From Promicromonospora sp. AC04 (GTDB lineage Bacteria; Actinomycetota; Actinomycetes; Actinomycetales; Cellulomonadaceae), in contig NZ_QBUG01000005.1 in the NCBI RefSeq assembly GCF_003058225.1, forward strand, positions 432,850 to 496,849: DNA of 64,000 bases, written 5' to 3'. Below, piece by piece: positions 14,234-23,403 of this stretch. The number at the start of each line of letters is the position of its first letter. Position 1 is the first letter of the stretch. Position numbers and translations under genes: made by a program. Under the pieces are notes generated by a model that was given only the letters and a program-made list of their open reading frames with translations, was not told where the DNA came from and did no database searches.

Positions 14234-15202
14234 CTAGAAGCCGAGCCGGCGCAGCTGCTTCGGGTCGCGCTGCCAGTCCTTGGCGACCTTCACGTGCAGG
14301 TCGAGATAGATCCGCTGGCCGAGCAGCTTCTCGATGCCCTGGCGCGCCTCGGTGCCCACGGACCGCAGCCGCGACCCGCCGCGCCCGATGACTATCGCCT
14401 TCTGGGAGTCGCGCTCCACGAACAGGTTGACGCGCACGTCCAGGAGGGCCGGCTTGCCCTTCTCCGGGTCGCCCGACCCCGCCCGCTCGACGATCTCCTC
14501 GACGACCACCGCGAGGGAGTGCGGCAGCTCGTCACGCACGCCCTCCAGGGCGGCCTCGCGCACCAGCTCGGCCACCATGACGGCCTCGGGCTCGTCGGTC
14601 AGCTCGCCGTCCGGGTACAGGTCGGGGCCCTCGGGCAGGTGCGAGACGAGGACCGCCTCGAGCTCCTCGACCTGGAAGCCGTCCTTCGCGGACACAGGCA
14701 CGATGTCGTCCCACTCGCGGTCCACGGTCTTCGCCAGCTGGTCCACGGAGACGAGGTGCTCCATGAGGGCCTCACGCGGCACGAGGTCGGCCTTCGTCAC
14801 GACGGCGACGACAGGCACGCGCCGGCGCCCCGTCATCAGCTCGGCGAGCTGCGCCGCGATGTAGCGGTCGCCGGGGCCGACCTTCTGGTCCGCGGGCAGG
14901 CAGAACGCGATGACGTCCACCTCGGACAGCGTGTCCCGCACCAGGTCGTTGAGCCGCTCCCCCAGCAGGGTGCGCGGCCGGTGCAGGCCAGGAGTGTCCA
15001 CGAGCACGAGCTGGGCGTCCGGGCGGTGCACGATCCCGCGGATCGTGTGCCGGGTGGTCTGCGGCCGCGCCGACATGATCGCGACCTTCTGCCCCACCAG
15101 CGCATTGGTCAGGGTGGACTTGCCGGCGTTGGGGCGCCCCACCAGGCAGGCGAACCCGCTCCGGTGTGCGGCGGTCTGTTGCCCTGCGGGCTGCTCGCTC
15201 AA
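14234..15202 (-). CDS. era: GTPase Era, ribosome assembly factor
   Basis: 322 residues, full length. GTPase domain: P-loop GRPNAGKS (22-29), G2 region PQTTR, DTPG and TKAD. The C-terminal KH domain holds VIGRGGSRLRSVG and binds the 3' end of 16S rRNA during 30S maturation. The start is a TTG whose bases overlap the TGA of the upstream CNNM gene (TTGA), with GAAGGAAG upstream inside that gene; this signals translational coupling. It is the last gene of the phoH-ybeY-CNNM-era operon. Confidence 0.98.
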   Translation of the reverse strand: MSEQPAGQQTAAHRSGFACLVGRPNAGKSTLTNALVGQKVAIMSARPQTTRHTIRGIVHRPDAQLVLVDTPGLHRPRTLLGERLNDLVRDTLSEVDVIAFCLPADQKVGPGDRYIAAQLAELMTGRRRVPVVAVVTKADLVPREALMEHLVSVDQLAKTVDREWDDIVPVSAKDGFQVEELEAVLVSHLPEGPDLYPDGELTDEPEAVMVAELVREAALEGVRDELPHSLAVVVEEIVERAGSGDPEKGKPALLDVRVNLFVERDSQKAIVIGRGGSRLRSVGTEARQGIEKLLGQRIYLDLHVKVAKDWQRDPKQLRRLGF

Positions 15203-16593
15203 GAGGTCACTTCCTTCTGGTCACGCTTCTGATCACGGTGGTCGTGCTGGTCGAGACCACCGTTGCTGTCGTCCGGCTCGCCTACCGGCTCCGTGCGGTG
15301 CACGAGGATCGTCGAGATCTGCTTGCGCCGGCCCTCGACCCGTTCCGCCTGCAGGTGCACGCCGCCGACCTCGACGGACGCCCCGGCCAGCGGCACCTTG
15401 CCCAGGGCCTTGGCGAGCAGGCCACCGGCGGTGTCCACGTCGTCGTCGTCCAGGCGCAGGTCGAACAGGTCGCCGAGCTCGTCCACCGGCAGGCGGGCCG
15501 GCACGCGGAGCACGCCGCCGCCGAGGTCCTCGACCTCCTGGACGGGCACCGTGTCGTGCTCGTCGGTGAGCTCACCGACCACCTCCTCCAGGAGGTCCTC
15601 GATGGTCACCAGGCCCGCGACGCCGCCGTACTCGTCGACGACGAGCGCGATGTGGCTGGCCGAGGCCTGCATCTCGCGCAGCAGGTCGTCGATCGGCTTC
15701 GACTCGGGCACGAACACCGCGTCGCGTGCCACGTCCGACGCGGGGCGCTGCGACGGCTCCCGGACGCCGCTCTCGCCGTCGTCGACGGGCCAGTGCACCG
15801 CGGCCACGACGTCCTTGAGGTAGGCGACGCCGACGACGTCGTCCACCGACTCGCCGACCACCGGCACCCGCGAGAAGCCGGAGCGCAGGAACAGCCGCAG
15901 CACCCTGTCGAGCGAGGTGTTCGCGCTGACGGTCACCATGTCGGTGCGGGGCACCATGACCTCGCGCGTGATGGTGCCGCCCAACTCGATCACCGACCGG
16001 ATGAGCTCCCGGTCGGACTCCTCGAAGGCGCTGCTCTCCCCCACCCGGTCCGCGATGTCGCGCAGCTCGGCCTCGGTGGGCGGCGACGGGTCGTAGCGCG
16101 GCACCGAGAACCGCGTCAGCCACGCGACCGCGCGCGAGACGCCGGTCAGCGGCCCCACCAGCGCGAGCAGCACCGCTACCGGCCTGCGGAAACCGAGCGC
16201 ACGCGGCGAGACCCGTACGAAGATGACGCCGACGACGACGCCCACCACGAGCGCGATGAGCATGACCGGCAGCTCGCCGGGCAGCCCCTGGCCGGGCATG
16301 GCCTGCTGCACCAGCAGCGTCCCGGCCGCGATGGCCACCACCTCCGACATCACGCGCACGAGCGCGAAGGAGGCGACGATCGCCGTCGGGTCGACGACGA
16401 GCGCCTGGGCGCGCCGGATCCGCGCGGCACGCTCCGGGTCGGGCGACTGCCCCAGCTCCGCCTCGGCGAGCGCCTCCGTGAGGGACGCGCGCGTGACGCG
16501 CAGGAGCGCGGCCTCGCCGGCCGAGAGCATGCCCGCCAGCCCGAGGCCGACCAGCACGATGAGGGTCAGGAACAGGACGAGCACGCCGGTCAC
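15199..16593 (-). CDS. CNNM/CorC-family membrane protein with CBS domains
   Basis: 464 residues: DUF21 (CNNM) membrane domain of three to four helices at about 1-180, paired CBS domains at about 200-330 ([12 protein letters not shown], then [15 protein letters not shown]) and a C-terminal CorC_HlyC domain. The family is linked to magnesium and cobalt efflux. The GTG start at 16593 overlaps the ybeY stop as GTGA, and its own stop overlaps era as TTGA. The reading frame extends further upstream, but that part lies inside ybeY. This position next to ybeY and era is conserved across Actinobacteria. Confidence 0.93.
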   Translation of the reverse strand: MTGVLVLFLTLIVLVGLGLAGMLSAGEAALLRVTRASLTEALAEAELGQSPDPERAARIRRAQALVVDPTAIVASFALVRVMSEVVAIAAGTLLVQQAMPGQGLPGELPVMLIALVVGVVVGVIFVRVSPRALGFRRPVAVLLALVGPLTGVSRAVAWLTRFSVPRYDPSPPTEAELRDIADRVGESSAFEESDRELIRSVIELGGTITREVMVPRTDMVTVSANTSLDRVLRLFLRSGFSRVPVVGESVDDVVGVAYLKDVVAAVHWPVDDGESGVREPSQRPASDVARDAVFVPESKPIDDLLREMQASASHIALVVDEYGGVAGLVTIEDLLEEVVGELTDEHDTVPVQEVEDLGGGVLRVPARLPVDELGDLFDLRLDDDDVDTAGGLLAKALGKVPLAGASVEVGGVHLQAERVEGRRKQISTILVHRTEPVGEPDDSNGGLDQHDHRDQKRDQKEVTS

Positions 16594-17042
16594 CGGGTCG
16601 CGAGGAAGGTCAGGAGGAGCTTGCGCTGGAGCGTGAACATCTCCTTCTCCTCCTCCGGCTCCGCGTGGTCGTAACCGAGCAGGTGCAGGATCCCGTGCGT
16701 GGTCAGGAGCAGCAGCTCCTCGGTCGTGGAGTGCCCGGCGGCCTTGGCCTGGGTGACCGCGACCTCCGGGCACAGCACGATGTCGCCGAGCGTCCCGGCC
16801 GGGGTGACGTCGCCGTCGCGCCCCGGGCGGAGCTCGTCCATCGGGAAGGAGAGGACGTCGGTGGGGCCGGGCTCGTCCATCCACTGCACGTGCAGGTCCG
16901 TCATGACGGTGGTGTCGACGAAGATGATCGACAGCTCCGACTGCGGGTGCACGCGCATGGCGTCGAGGACGTACCGGCCGAGCGCGGCGAACTCCGCCTC
17001 GTCGACCTCGAACCCGGACTCGTTGTTGACCTCGATGCTCAC
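16590..17042 (-). CDS. ybeY: Endoribonuclease YbeY, rRNA maturation
   Basis: 150 residues, typical length. The zinc-binding signature [12 protein letters not shown] (H-x3-H-x5-H) is intact near residues 115-126. YbeY acts in 16S rRNA 3' processing and 70S quality control, consistent with era two genes downstream. The GTG start overlaps the phoH stop as GTGA. Confidence 0.97.
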   Translation of the reverse strand: MSIEVNNESGFEVDEAEFAALGRYVLDAMRVHPQSELSIIFVDTTVMTDLHVQWMDEPGPTDVLSFPMDELRPGRDGDVTPAGTLGDIVLCPEVAVTQAKAAGHSTTEELLLLTTHGILHLLGYDHAEPEEEKEMFTLQRKLLLTFLATR

Positions 17043-18094
17043 CGGCGCTGCCTCTTGTTGCTTCCCTGACGGTGGTCCTGCGGCTGGCGCCCGGGACGGC
17101 GGTCGTCCGTGAGCACGTCCCAGCGCGCGTACGCGTCGATGATGTCGCTCACCAGCCGGTGCCGCACGACGTCGGACGACGTGAGGCGGCAGAACTCGAC
17201 GTCGTCCACGCCCAGCAGGATGTCCTCGACCACGCGCAGGCCCGAGGTGGTGCCACCGGGCAGGTCGACCTGGGTGGCGTCGCCGGTGATCACCATCTTG
17301 GAGCCGAAGCCCAGGCGGGTCAGGAACATCTTCATCTGCTCGGTCGAGGTGTTCTGCGCCTCGTCCAGGACGATGAAGGAGTCGTTCAGCGACCTGCCGC
17401 GCATGTACGCCAGGGGCGCCACCTCGATGGTGCCCGCCTCGATCAGCTTGGGCACCTGCTCGGGGTCGACCATGTCGTGCAGAGCGTCGTACAGCGGGCG
17501 CAGGTAGGGGTCGATCTTCTCGGACAGCGTGCCGGGCAGGAACCCGAGGCGCTCCCCGGCCTCGACGGCGGGGCGCGTCAGGATGATCCGGTTGACCTGC
17601 TTGGCCTGCAGCGCCTGCACGGCCTTCGCCATGGCGAGGTAGGTCTTGCCGGTACCGGCCGGGCCGATGCCGAACGTGATGGTGTTCGTGTCGATCGCGT
17701 CGACGTAGGCCTTCTGCCCGACCGTCTTGGGCCGGATGGTGCGGCCCCGGCTGGACAGGATGTTGAACGTGAGGACCTCGGCGGGGCGCGAGGCGGACGC
17801 GTCGCTCAGCATCGCCACCGAGCGCTTCACCACCTCGGGGGTGAGCTGCGTGCCCGCCTCGACGACCTGGATCAGCTCGTCGAGCAGCTGGGTGACCAGG
17901 GCCACGTCGCCCGCCGGTCCGTTCACTGCGATCTCGTTGCCACGAGCATGGACGTCGACGCCGGGGAAGCCCTCCTCGACGGCCCGCAGCACCGAGTCCC
18001 GGCTCCCCAGGAGCGCGACCGTCGGGATGTGGGCCGGGACGACGATCTTGTGCTCGATCCGGGTCTGGGACTGTGTACTGGGCGTAGTTGTCAT
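17039..18094 (-). CDS. PhoH-like ATPase
   Basis: 351 residues. Walker A is GPAGTGKT and Walker B is [10 protein letters not shown], with a KH-like N-terminal region (about 20-90). PhoH proteins are predicted RNA helicase-like ATPases and pair with YbeY in many bacteria. The ATG at 18094 begins the conserved part; an upstream in-frame extension of 29 residues is possible but poorly conserved in character. 117 bases separate it from the HIT gene. Confidence 0.93.
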   Translation of the reverse strand: MTTTPSTQSQTRIEHKIVVPAHIPTVALLGSRDSVLRAVEEGFPGVDVHARGNEIAVNGPAGDVALVTQLLDELIQVVEAGTQLTPEVVKRSVAMLSDASASRPAEVLTFNILSSRGRTIRPKTVGQKAYVDAIDTNTITFGIGPAGTGKTYLAMAKAVQALQAKQVNRIILTRPAVEAGERLGFLPGTLSEKIDPYLRPLYDALHDMVDPEQVPKLIEAGTIEVAPLAYMRGRSLNDSFIVLDEAQNTSTEQMKMFLTRLGFGSKMVITGDATQVDLPGGTTSGLRVVEDILLGVDDVEFCRLTSSDVVRHRLVSDIIDAYARWDVLTDDRRPGRQPQDHRQGSNKRQRR

Positions 18095-18211
18095 GAGCCG
18101 GCCCCGCGGGGCCGATCCGCTCCTTCGTGCGGTAGGGATGACGACAGTCCTCATCCTATCGACCCGCCCGCGCTGCGCCACGGTCTTTCCACAGGGTCTT
18201 GCGCCCGCGCG

Positions 18212-18562
18212 TCAGGCGAAACCTGGCAGCTCCCCGCCCGCGAGCAGGTGCGCGTGCACGTGGAACACGGTCTGCCCGGCCTTAGGCCCGGTGTTGAAGA
18301 TCAGGCGGTACTGACCGTCCGCGAGCTCGCTCGCCACGCCGTCCGCCAGCGCGATCAAGGCGGCCAGGCCCTTGGGGTCCGACGCCGCGAACGCGGGCAC
18401 GTCCGGATAGTGCTCCCTCGGCACCACGAGCACGTGCACGGGCGCCTTGGGCGCGATGTCCCGGAACGCGATCGCCGTGTCCGACGACGCCACGACGTCC
18501 GCCGGGATGTCCCCCGCGGTGATCTTGCAGAAGAGGCAGTCAGGGCTGTCGGTACTCGTCAT
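18212..18562 (-). CDS. HIT-family nucleotide-binding hydrolase
   Basis: 116 residues. The histidine triad HVHAHLL is complete near the C-terminus, and the N-terminal CLFCKI zinc-site half is present. The family hydrolyses purine nucleoside phosphoramidates (Hint-like). TAGCCT (18569-18574, minus strand) lies 6 bases before the ATG, giving a leaderless mRNA. It is the first gene of the HIT-phoH-ybeY-CNNM-era cluster. Confidence 0.95.
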   Translation of the reverse strand: MTSTDSPDCLFCKITAGDIPADVVASSDTAIAFRDIAPKAPVHVLVVPREHYPDVPAFAASDPKGLAALIALADGVASELADGQYRLIFNTGPKAGQTVFHVHAHLLAGGELPGFA

Positions 18563-18568
18563 GTCGGC

Positions 18569-18574
18569 AGGCTA
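18569..18574 (-). promoter_or_regulatory. -10 element of the HIT-phoH-era operon
   Basis: TAGCCT on the minus strand, 6 bases before the ATG at 18562. Confidence 0.5.
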
Positions 18575-18806
18575 CCGGCGGCCGCCCGTACGCGACTCCC
18601 GTAGGCGGCTCGCGCGCACCGAACGGGACTTCGACATGTTTTTCCATACCGTTACATGGTTCGAAATGCCTGGGTGAATGGGATGTGGGAGAGTTTGCCG
18701 CGTTCGATGGAGATTGGGGTACTGCGACACCATTCCGTCGTCGCCCGCCTCGCAGGTCTCGTCGGGTCGCCCTCACACCACACACAGCAGTCACCTGGAG
18801 GTTCGC

Positions 18807-20543
18807 GTGGGTTGGTTCATCGCCCAATCGCTCGCATTCATCATCATCGCGGCCCTGATCGGCCTCGCGATCGGCATCTGGATCGGCTGGATCACCTGGG
18901 GCCGGCGCGCCAAGGGCAAGCACTCGGCGGAGAAGGCCGACGCCGCGGCCCGGTCGGCCGCCGCCAAGTCGGGTTCGGACGCTGATTCGAAGGCTGATTC
19001 GGACGCCGCGACGGAGACCGGGGCCGAGGCTGACGACGCTGCCGAGGCGGGCAAGCCCGCGGCCGACGCCGAGCCCGCTCCCGTCCTCGCGTCTGCTGCT
19101 GCCGCCACGGACGAGACGGCGGCCGCCGAGCCGGCCGCCGACAGCGCATCGGACTCCGACAGCGACGCTGAGACCGCCGTCGTCGACCCCGAGAAGGAGG
19201 GCGCGGCGAACGAGGCCGAGCCCGCGGGGTCCGACGTCGTCGCCGAGGCCGAGGCCGTCGCGCGCAAGGCCGCCGAGGAGAACGCCGCTGCCCAGGCTGC
19301 CGCGAAGACCGACGCGCCGCAGGCCGCCGAAACGCCGGACAACCTGCGGGTCATCGAGGGCATCGGCCCGAAGATCGAGAAGGCCCTCAAGGCCGCCGGC
19401 TACGCGACCTACGCCAAGATCGCGGGCGCGAGCGAGGACGAGCTGCGCGAGGCCGTCGCGAGCCAGGGCATCAAGTTCGCCCCGTCGGCCAGCAGCTGGG
19501 CCGACCAGGCGCAGTACCTGGTGGACAGCGACGCGGACGGCCTGGAGGAGTACCAGGACTACCTCGTCGGCGGCCAGGAGCGACGCGCCAAGTTCAACGA
19601 GAACGTGGACTACGCCGACGTCGACGAGATCGAGGGCGCCGAGGCCAAGGCCGAGGCGATCGCCGAGGACGAGGCGGAGGCCGCGACGGCCGAGCCCGAG
19701 GCCGCCCCTGAGCCGGAGCCCGAGCCCGAGCCGCAGGAGCTGCAGCGCATCGAGGGCATCGGCCCGAAGATCGAGACGGCACTCAAGGCCGCCGGCTACA
19801 CCACCTACGCGAAGGTGGCGGGCGCGAGCGAGGACGAGCTGCGCGAGGCGCTCGCCGCAGCCGGCATCACGTTCGCCCCGGCCGCCACGAGCTGGTCCGA
19901 CCAGGCGCAGTACCTGGTCGACGGCGACGAGGACGGCCTGCGCGAGTACCAGGACTACCTCATCGGCGGCCAGGACCGCGCCTCGAAGTTCAAGGAGGAC
20001 GTCGACTACGCCGACGTCGACGAGATCGAGGGCGCCGAGGCCAAGGCCGAGGCGATCGCCGAGGACGAGGCGGAGGCAGCGGCGGCTGAGGCCGAGGCCG
20101 CCCCTGAGCCGGAGGCGTCGGCCGAGCCCGAGCCCGAGCCCGAGCCGCAGGATCTGCAGCGCATCGAGGGCATCGGCCCGAAGATCGAGTCCGCCCTCGG
20201 CGCCGCCGGCTACGCGACCTACGCCAAGATCGCCGGCGCAACGGAGACCGAGCTCCGCGAGGCGCTCGCCGCGGGCGGGATCACGTTCGCCCCGTCCGCC
20301 GTGAGCTGGGCCGAGCAGGCGCAGTTCCTCGCGGACGGCGACGAGGACGGCCTGCAGGAGTTCCAGGACTACCTGATCGGCGGCCAGGACCGGCGCGCCA
20401 AGTTCAACGAGGACGTCGACTACGCCGACGTCGACGAGATCGAGGGCGCGGAGGCCAAGGCCGAGGCGATCGCCGCGGACGAGGCGGAGACGGCGGCGGC
20501 CGAGGGTGACTCCGAGCCCACCCAGTCCGAGGTGAAGGCATGA
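18807..20543 (+). CDS. Membrane-anchored protein with three tandem helix-hairpin-helix repeats
   Basis: 578 residues. An N-terminal membrane helix (about 3-30) ends at WGRRAKGK, which places the rest in the cytoplasm by the positive-inside rule. An Ala/Glu/Asp-rich, probably extended region (about 35-175) follows. Then come three near-identical units starting at about residues 178, 311 and 449. Each holds IEGIGPKIE (hairpin) and a helical segment (EDELREA...), plus a spacer ending YADVDEIEGAEAKAEAIA. The hairpin resembles the H3TH/COG3743 'flap endonuclease-like' and DUF4332-type domains. The GTG at 18807 follows CTGGAGG. Its TGA overlaps the next ATG (ATGA). Function unknown; DNA or protein binding at the membrane is inference. 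Confidence 0.75.
   Translation: MGWFIAQSLAFIIIAALIGLAIGIWIGWITWGRRAKGKHSAEKADAAARSAAAKSGSDADSKADSDAATETGAEADDAAEAGKPAADAEPAPVLASAAAATDETAAAEPAADSASDSDSDAETAVVDPEKEGAANEAEPAGSDVVAEAEAVARKAAEENAAAQAAAKTDAPQAAETPDNLRVIEGIGPKIEKALKAAGYATYAKIAGASEDELREAVASQGIKFAPSASSWADQAQYLVDSDADGLEEYQDYLVGGQERRAKFNENVDYADVDEIEGAEAKAEAIAEDEAEAATAEPEAAPEPEPEPEPQELQRIEGIGPKIETALKAAGYTTYAKVAGASEDELREALAAAGITFAPAATSWSDQAQYLVDGDEDGLREYQDYLIGGQDRASKFKEDVDYADVDEIEGAEAKAEAIAEDEAEAAAAEAEAAPEPEASAEPEPEPEPQDLQRIEGIGPKIESALGAAGYATYAKIAGATETELREALAAGGITFAPSAVSWAEQAQFLADGDEDGLQEFQDYLIGGQDRRAKFNEDVDYADVDEIEGAEAKAEAIAADEAETAAAEGDSEPTQSEVKA
19330..20510 (+). repeat. Three tandem intragenic repeats of about 360-410 bases
   Basis: Units begin near 19,330, 19,736 and 20,151, and each codes for one HhH domain plus an acidic linker. 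DNA identity is high even in the linker (YADVDEIEGAEAKAEAIA in all three), which points to recent duplication or gene conversion within the gene. Confidence 0.85.
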
Positions 20544-21379
20544 GCCTGAGGGCGGTTCTCCTCCCGGTGATCGCCCTGATCCTCGGGCTGGGCGTGCTCG
20601 CGGGCGTCCAGAACACGGGGTTCCGTGAACAGGTCGAGTCGACGCTGACCGAGCGCGCGCAGGGAGCCCTCTCGGCTGCGGGGCTCGACGACGTGGACGT
20701 CGAGCTCACGGGTCGCGACGCCGATGTGACCGCCCCGACCGACACGGACGCGCTCGCGGCCGCCGAGGTGGTCGGCGGCCTCCCCGGCGTCCGGACCGCG
20801 GCGGCGTACGGCCCGGACGGTCCGGTCTCGGCCGACGCGGCCGCGGACGGCTCCGACGACTCTGCCGACGCCGAAGCGAGCGCCACCCCGGAGGCGTCGC
20901 CCTCCGCGGACGACGCCTCGCCCGAGGCGACCGAGCCGGCATCGGACGACGAGCCGTCCGACGACGGGTCCTCGGACGACCAGGGGGACGACTCCGAGAA
21001 GGACGAGCCGACGCGCGAGGAGCGGGAGGCGGCGCAGGAGGACCTGGTCGAGATCCCGAACATAACGTTCGTCACGGACAGCGCGAAGCTGACCAAGGAC
21101 GGCCGCGCGGTGGTGCGCGATGCGGCCGAGGTGCTCATGGAGCACCCGGAGGTCGAGGTCCGCATCGAGGGGCACACCGACTCGGTCGGCACCGAGGAGG
21201 AGAACCAGCGGCTCAGCGAGCGCCGTGCCGAGAAGGTGCTCGACGAGCTGGTGGAGCTGGGCGTCGACCGCGACCGGCTGACGTCGAAGGGCTACGGCGA
21301 GTCCGACCCGCTGGTGGTCCCGAAGACCTTCGCGGACCTGGAGAAGAACCGCCGCGTCGAGTTCGACGTCACGAACTGA
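20540..21379 (+). CDS. OmpA-family peptidoglycan-binding protein
   Basis: 279 residues. An N-terminal membrane helix (about 4-24) is followed by a BON-like segment (SAAGLDDVDVELTGRDADV), a long Asp/Ser/Glu/Pro-rich linker (about 95-170) and an OmpA-C domain (about 172-279). Typical OmpA features are ITFVTDSAKL, IEGHTDSVGT, ERRAEKVLDEL and KNRRVEF. The Asp and Arg that bind diaminopimelate are present. The architecture resembles the ArfA-type BON-OmpA proteins of actinobacteria. It is translationally coupled (ATGA) to the HhH membrane protein, so the two probably act together, linking wall and cytoplasm. Confidence 0.85.
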   Translation: MSLRAVLLPVIALILGLGVLAGVQNTGFREQVESTLTERAQGALSAAGLDDVDVELTGRDADVTAPTDTDALAAAEVVGGLPGVRTAAAYGPDGPVSADAAADGSDDSADAEASATPEASPSADDASPEATEPASDDEPSDDGSSDDQGDDSEKDEPTREEREAAQEDLVEIPNITFVTDSAKLTKDGRAVVRDAAEVLMEHPEVEVRIEGHTDSVGTEEENQRLSERRAEKVLDELVELGVDRDRLTSKGYGESDPLVVPKTFADLEKNRRVEFDVTN

Positions 21380-21381
21380 CC

Positions 21382-21452
21382 CCTTCGTTGAGTGCGGGAT
21401 CTTCGCCCTTTCAAAGGCTTTGAAAGGGCGAAGATCCCGCACTCAACGAAGG
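21382..21452. terminator. Perfect 34-base-arm inverted repeat, 'GAGTGC/TTCGCCC' family member 1
   Basis: Arms 21382-21415 and 21419-21452 are exact reverse complements around a 3-base centre. It fills the whole gap between two convergent genes (stops at 21379 and 21454), so it should act as a bidirectional terminator. Confidence 0.75.
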
Positions 21453-21453
21453 A

Positions 21454-22218
21454 TTACCAGCGGCCCAGGCGGTCGCTCAGGAGGGCTATCGCCACCGGGC
21501 CCGCCGTCGACGTGCGCAGGACGTGCGGGCCCAGCCTTGCGGTGACCGCGCCCGCCCCGGTGAGCAGGGCGACCTCACCCTCGGAGATCCCGCCCTCGGG
21601 TCCGACGACGACGAGCAGCTCGCCGGCGTCGGGCAGGGGCACCGTCGCGAGGGCGACCGTCGCCTCCTCGTGCAGCACCGCCACCGTGCCGCCCGCCGCG
21701 ACGACGTCGCGGGCCCGGGCAGCCAGCTGCTTGGTGGTCAGCGGCACCTCGACGTCGGGGATCCGCGCCCGCCGGGCCTGCTTCGTCGCGGCCCGGACGG
21801 TACTGACCCAGCGCGCCCGCGACTTCGCCGCCCGCTCCCCGCGCCAGACGACCACGGACCGCTCGGCCTGCCACGGGATGATCGCGTCCGCACCGATCTC
21901 GGTGGCGGCCTCGATCGCCATCTCGTCGCGGTCGCCCTTGGCGAGGGCCTGGACGAGCGTCACGACGACGTCGGGCACCGGTTCGACGTCGGCCTGCTCG
22001 ACGCGCAGGTGCACCTCAGCGCCGTGCACCGCCTCGACCACCGTGCGCAGGCGCACCCCGGCGCCGTCGACGACGTCGATCCGCTCCCCCGGGCCGCGCC
22101 GCTGGACCACGCCGGCGTGCCGGCCCTCCGCGCCGTCGAGCACGTACACGGAGCCTGGGGCGTACCCCGACAGCGGATGGGCGGTGGACGCCTCCGCGAG
22201 AAAGACCGGCGCGCTCAT
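21454..22218 (-). CDS. rsmE: 16S rRNA (uracil-1498-N3)-methyltransferase RsmE
   Basis: 254 residues. An N-terminal PUA-like domain is followed by a SPOUT knot with LLVVVGPEGGISEGEVALL and the end VLRTSTAGPVAIALL, both diagnostic for RsmE. It methylates U1498 of 16S rRNA using SAM. It lies 9 bases after dnaJ, as in many Gram-positive genomes, and shares the HrcA-controlled transcript. Confidence 0.96.
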   Translation of the reverse strand: MSAPVFLAEASTAHPLSGYAPGSVYVLDGAEGRHAGVVQRRGPGERIDVVDGAGVRLRTVVEAVHGAEVHLRVEQADVEPVPDVVVTLVQALAKGDRDEMAIEAATEIGADAIIPWQAERSVVVWRGERAAKSRARWVSTVRAATKQARRARIPDVEVPLTTKQLAARARDVVAAGGTVAVLHEEATVALATVPLPDAGELLVVVGPEGGISEGEVALLTGAGAVTARLGPHVLRTSTAGPVAIALLSDRLGRW

Positions 22219-22227
22219 GGGTGGGGG

Positions 22228-23349
22228 TCAGCGCCCGCTGAGCTTGTCGCGCAGGCGCGAGAAGACGCCGCCCTGGACCGACGCGAGCCGCGACTCGGGC
22301 CGCTCCTCGCCGCGCAGGACCGAGAGCTGCTGCAGCAGCGCGGTCTGCTCCTCGTCGAGGCCCATGGGTACCTGGACCTCGATGTGCACGTTGAGGTCGC
22401 CGCGGCCGGCCGAGTGCAGGTGCCCCACGCCCAGGCCCTTGAGGGTCATCACCTGGCCGGGCTGCGTGCCCGGGCGCAGGTCGATCTCCTGGAGGCCGTC
22501 CAGCGTGTCGAGCTCGAGCACGGTGCCGAGCGCGGCCGCCGTCATCGGCACCTGGAGCGTGCAGTGCAGCTCGTCGCCGCGGCGGACGAACGTGTCGTGC
22601 GCGCGCTCGCGGATCTCGACGTACAGGTCGCCGGCGGGGCCGCCGCCGGGGCCGACCTCGCCCTGCGCGGAGAGCTTGATGCGCGTGCCGGTGTCGACGC
22701 CCGCGGGCACGTTCACCGAGATGGTGCGGCGCGAGCGCACCCGGCCCTCGCCGGAGCAGTCGGTGCACGGCTCGGGGATCACGGTGCCGAAGCCGCCGCA
22801 GGCGGAGCACGGCTGGTTCGTCATGACCTGGCCGAGGAACGAGCGGGCGACCCGCTGCACGGAGCCGCGGCCCTGGCAGACGTCGCAGGTGCGCGCGTGG
22901 GTGCCCGGCCGGGCGCCGTCGCCGCCGCAGGTGTTGCAGACCACCGCTGTGTCGACCTGGATCTCGCGCTTGGCGCCGAAGACCGCCTCGGACAGCTCGA
23001 GGTCGAGCCGCACCAGGGCGTCGTTGCCGCGCCGGGCGCGCGGGACCGGCCCGGTCGGCTGCCCGCCGCCGAAGAAGGTCTCGAAGATGTCCTGGAACCC
23101 GAAGCCGGCGCCGAACCCGCCGCCCGCGCCACCACCGGGCGAGGTGGGGTCCACGCCCATGTCGTACTGCTGGCGCTTGTCGGGGTTGGACAGCACCTCG
23201 TACGCGCGCGCGACGTCCTTGAACCGGTCCTCGCCCGCCTCGCCGGCCACGTCGGGGTGCAGCTCACGGGCCAGCTTGCGGTATGCCTTCTTGATCTGCT
23301 CGGGCGTGGCGTCACGCGGAACACCGAGGATCTCGTAGTAGTCGGTCAC
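22228..23349 (-). CDS. dnaJ: Molecular chaperone DnaJ
   Basis: 373 residues. J domain with HPD at 31-33, Gly/Phe region at about 70-100, four CxxCxGxG zinc repeats (CNTCGGDG, CDVCQGRG, CSACGGFG, CTDCSGEG) and a C-terminal substrate domain. GTG start. It is probably the DnaJ2-type copy that is co-transcribed with hrcA in Actinobacteria; no dnaK or grpE is adjacent. Heat regulation through CIRCE at 24498-24524 is expected. Confidence 0.97.
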   Translation of the reverse strand: MTDYYEILGVPRDATPEQIKKAYRKLARELHPDVAGEAGEDRFKDVARAYEVLSNPDKRQQYDMGVDPTSPGGGAGGGFGAGFGFQDIFETFFGGGQPTGPVPRARRGNDALVRLDLELSEAVFGAKREIQVDTAVVCNTCGGDGARPGTHARTCDVCQGRGSVQRVARSFLGQVMTNQPCSACGGFGTVIPEPCTDCSGEGRVRSRRTISVNVPAGVDTGTRIKLSAQGEVGPGGGPAGDLYVEIRERAHDTFVRRGDELHCTLQVPMTAAALGTVLELDTLDGLQEIDLRPGTQPGQVMTLKGLGVGHLHSAGRGDLNVHIEVQVPMGLDEEQTALLQQLSVLRGEERPESRLASVQGGVFSRLRDKLSGR

Positions 23350-23403
23350 AGGTCTCTCTTCGCGGGAGGTTTGTGGGGAAATAGTTGAGGAGGGAGGAGC
23401 AGG

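Noticed and set aside
18640..18680. tRNA-like TTCGAAAT segment
   Set aside because: Only a T-loop-like word; no acceptor or anticodon stem can be folded around it.
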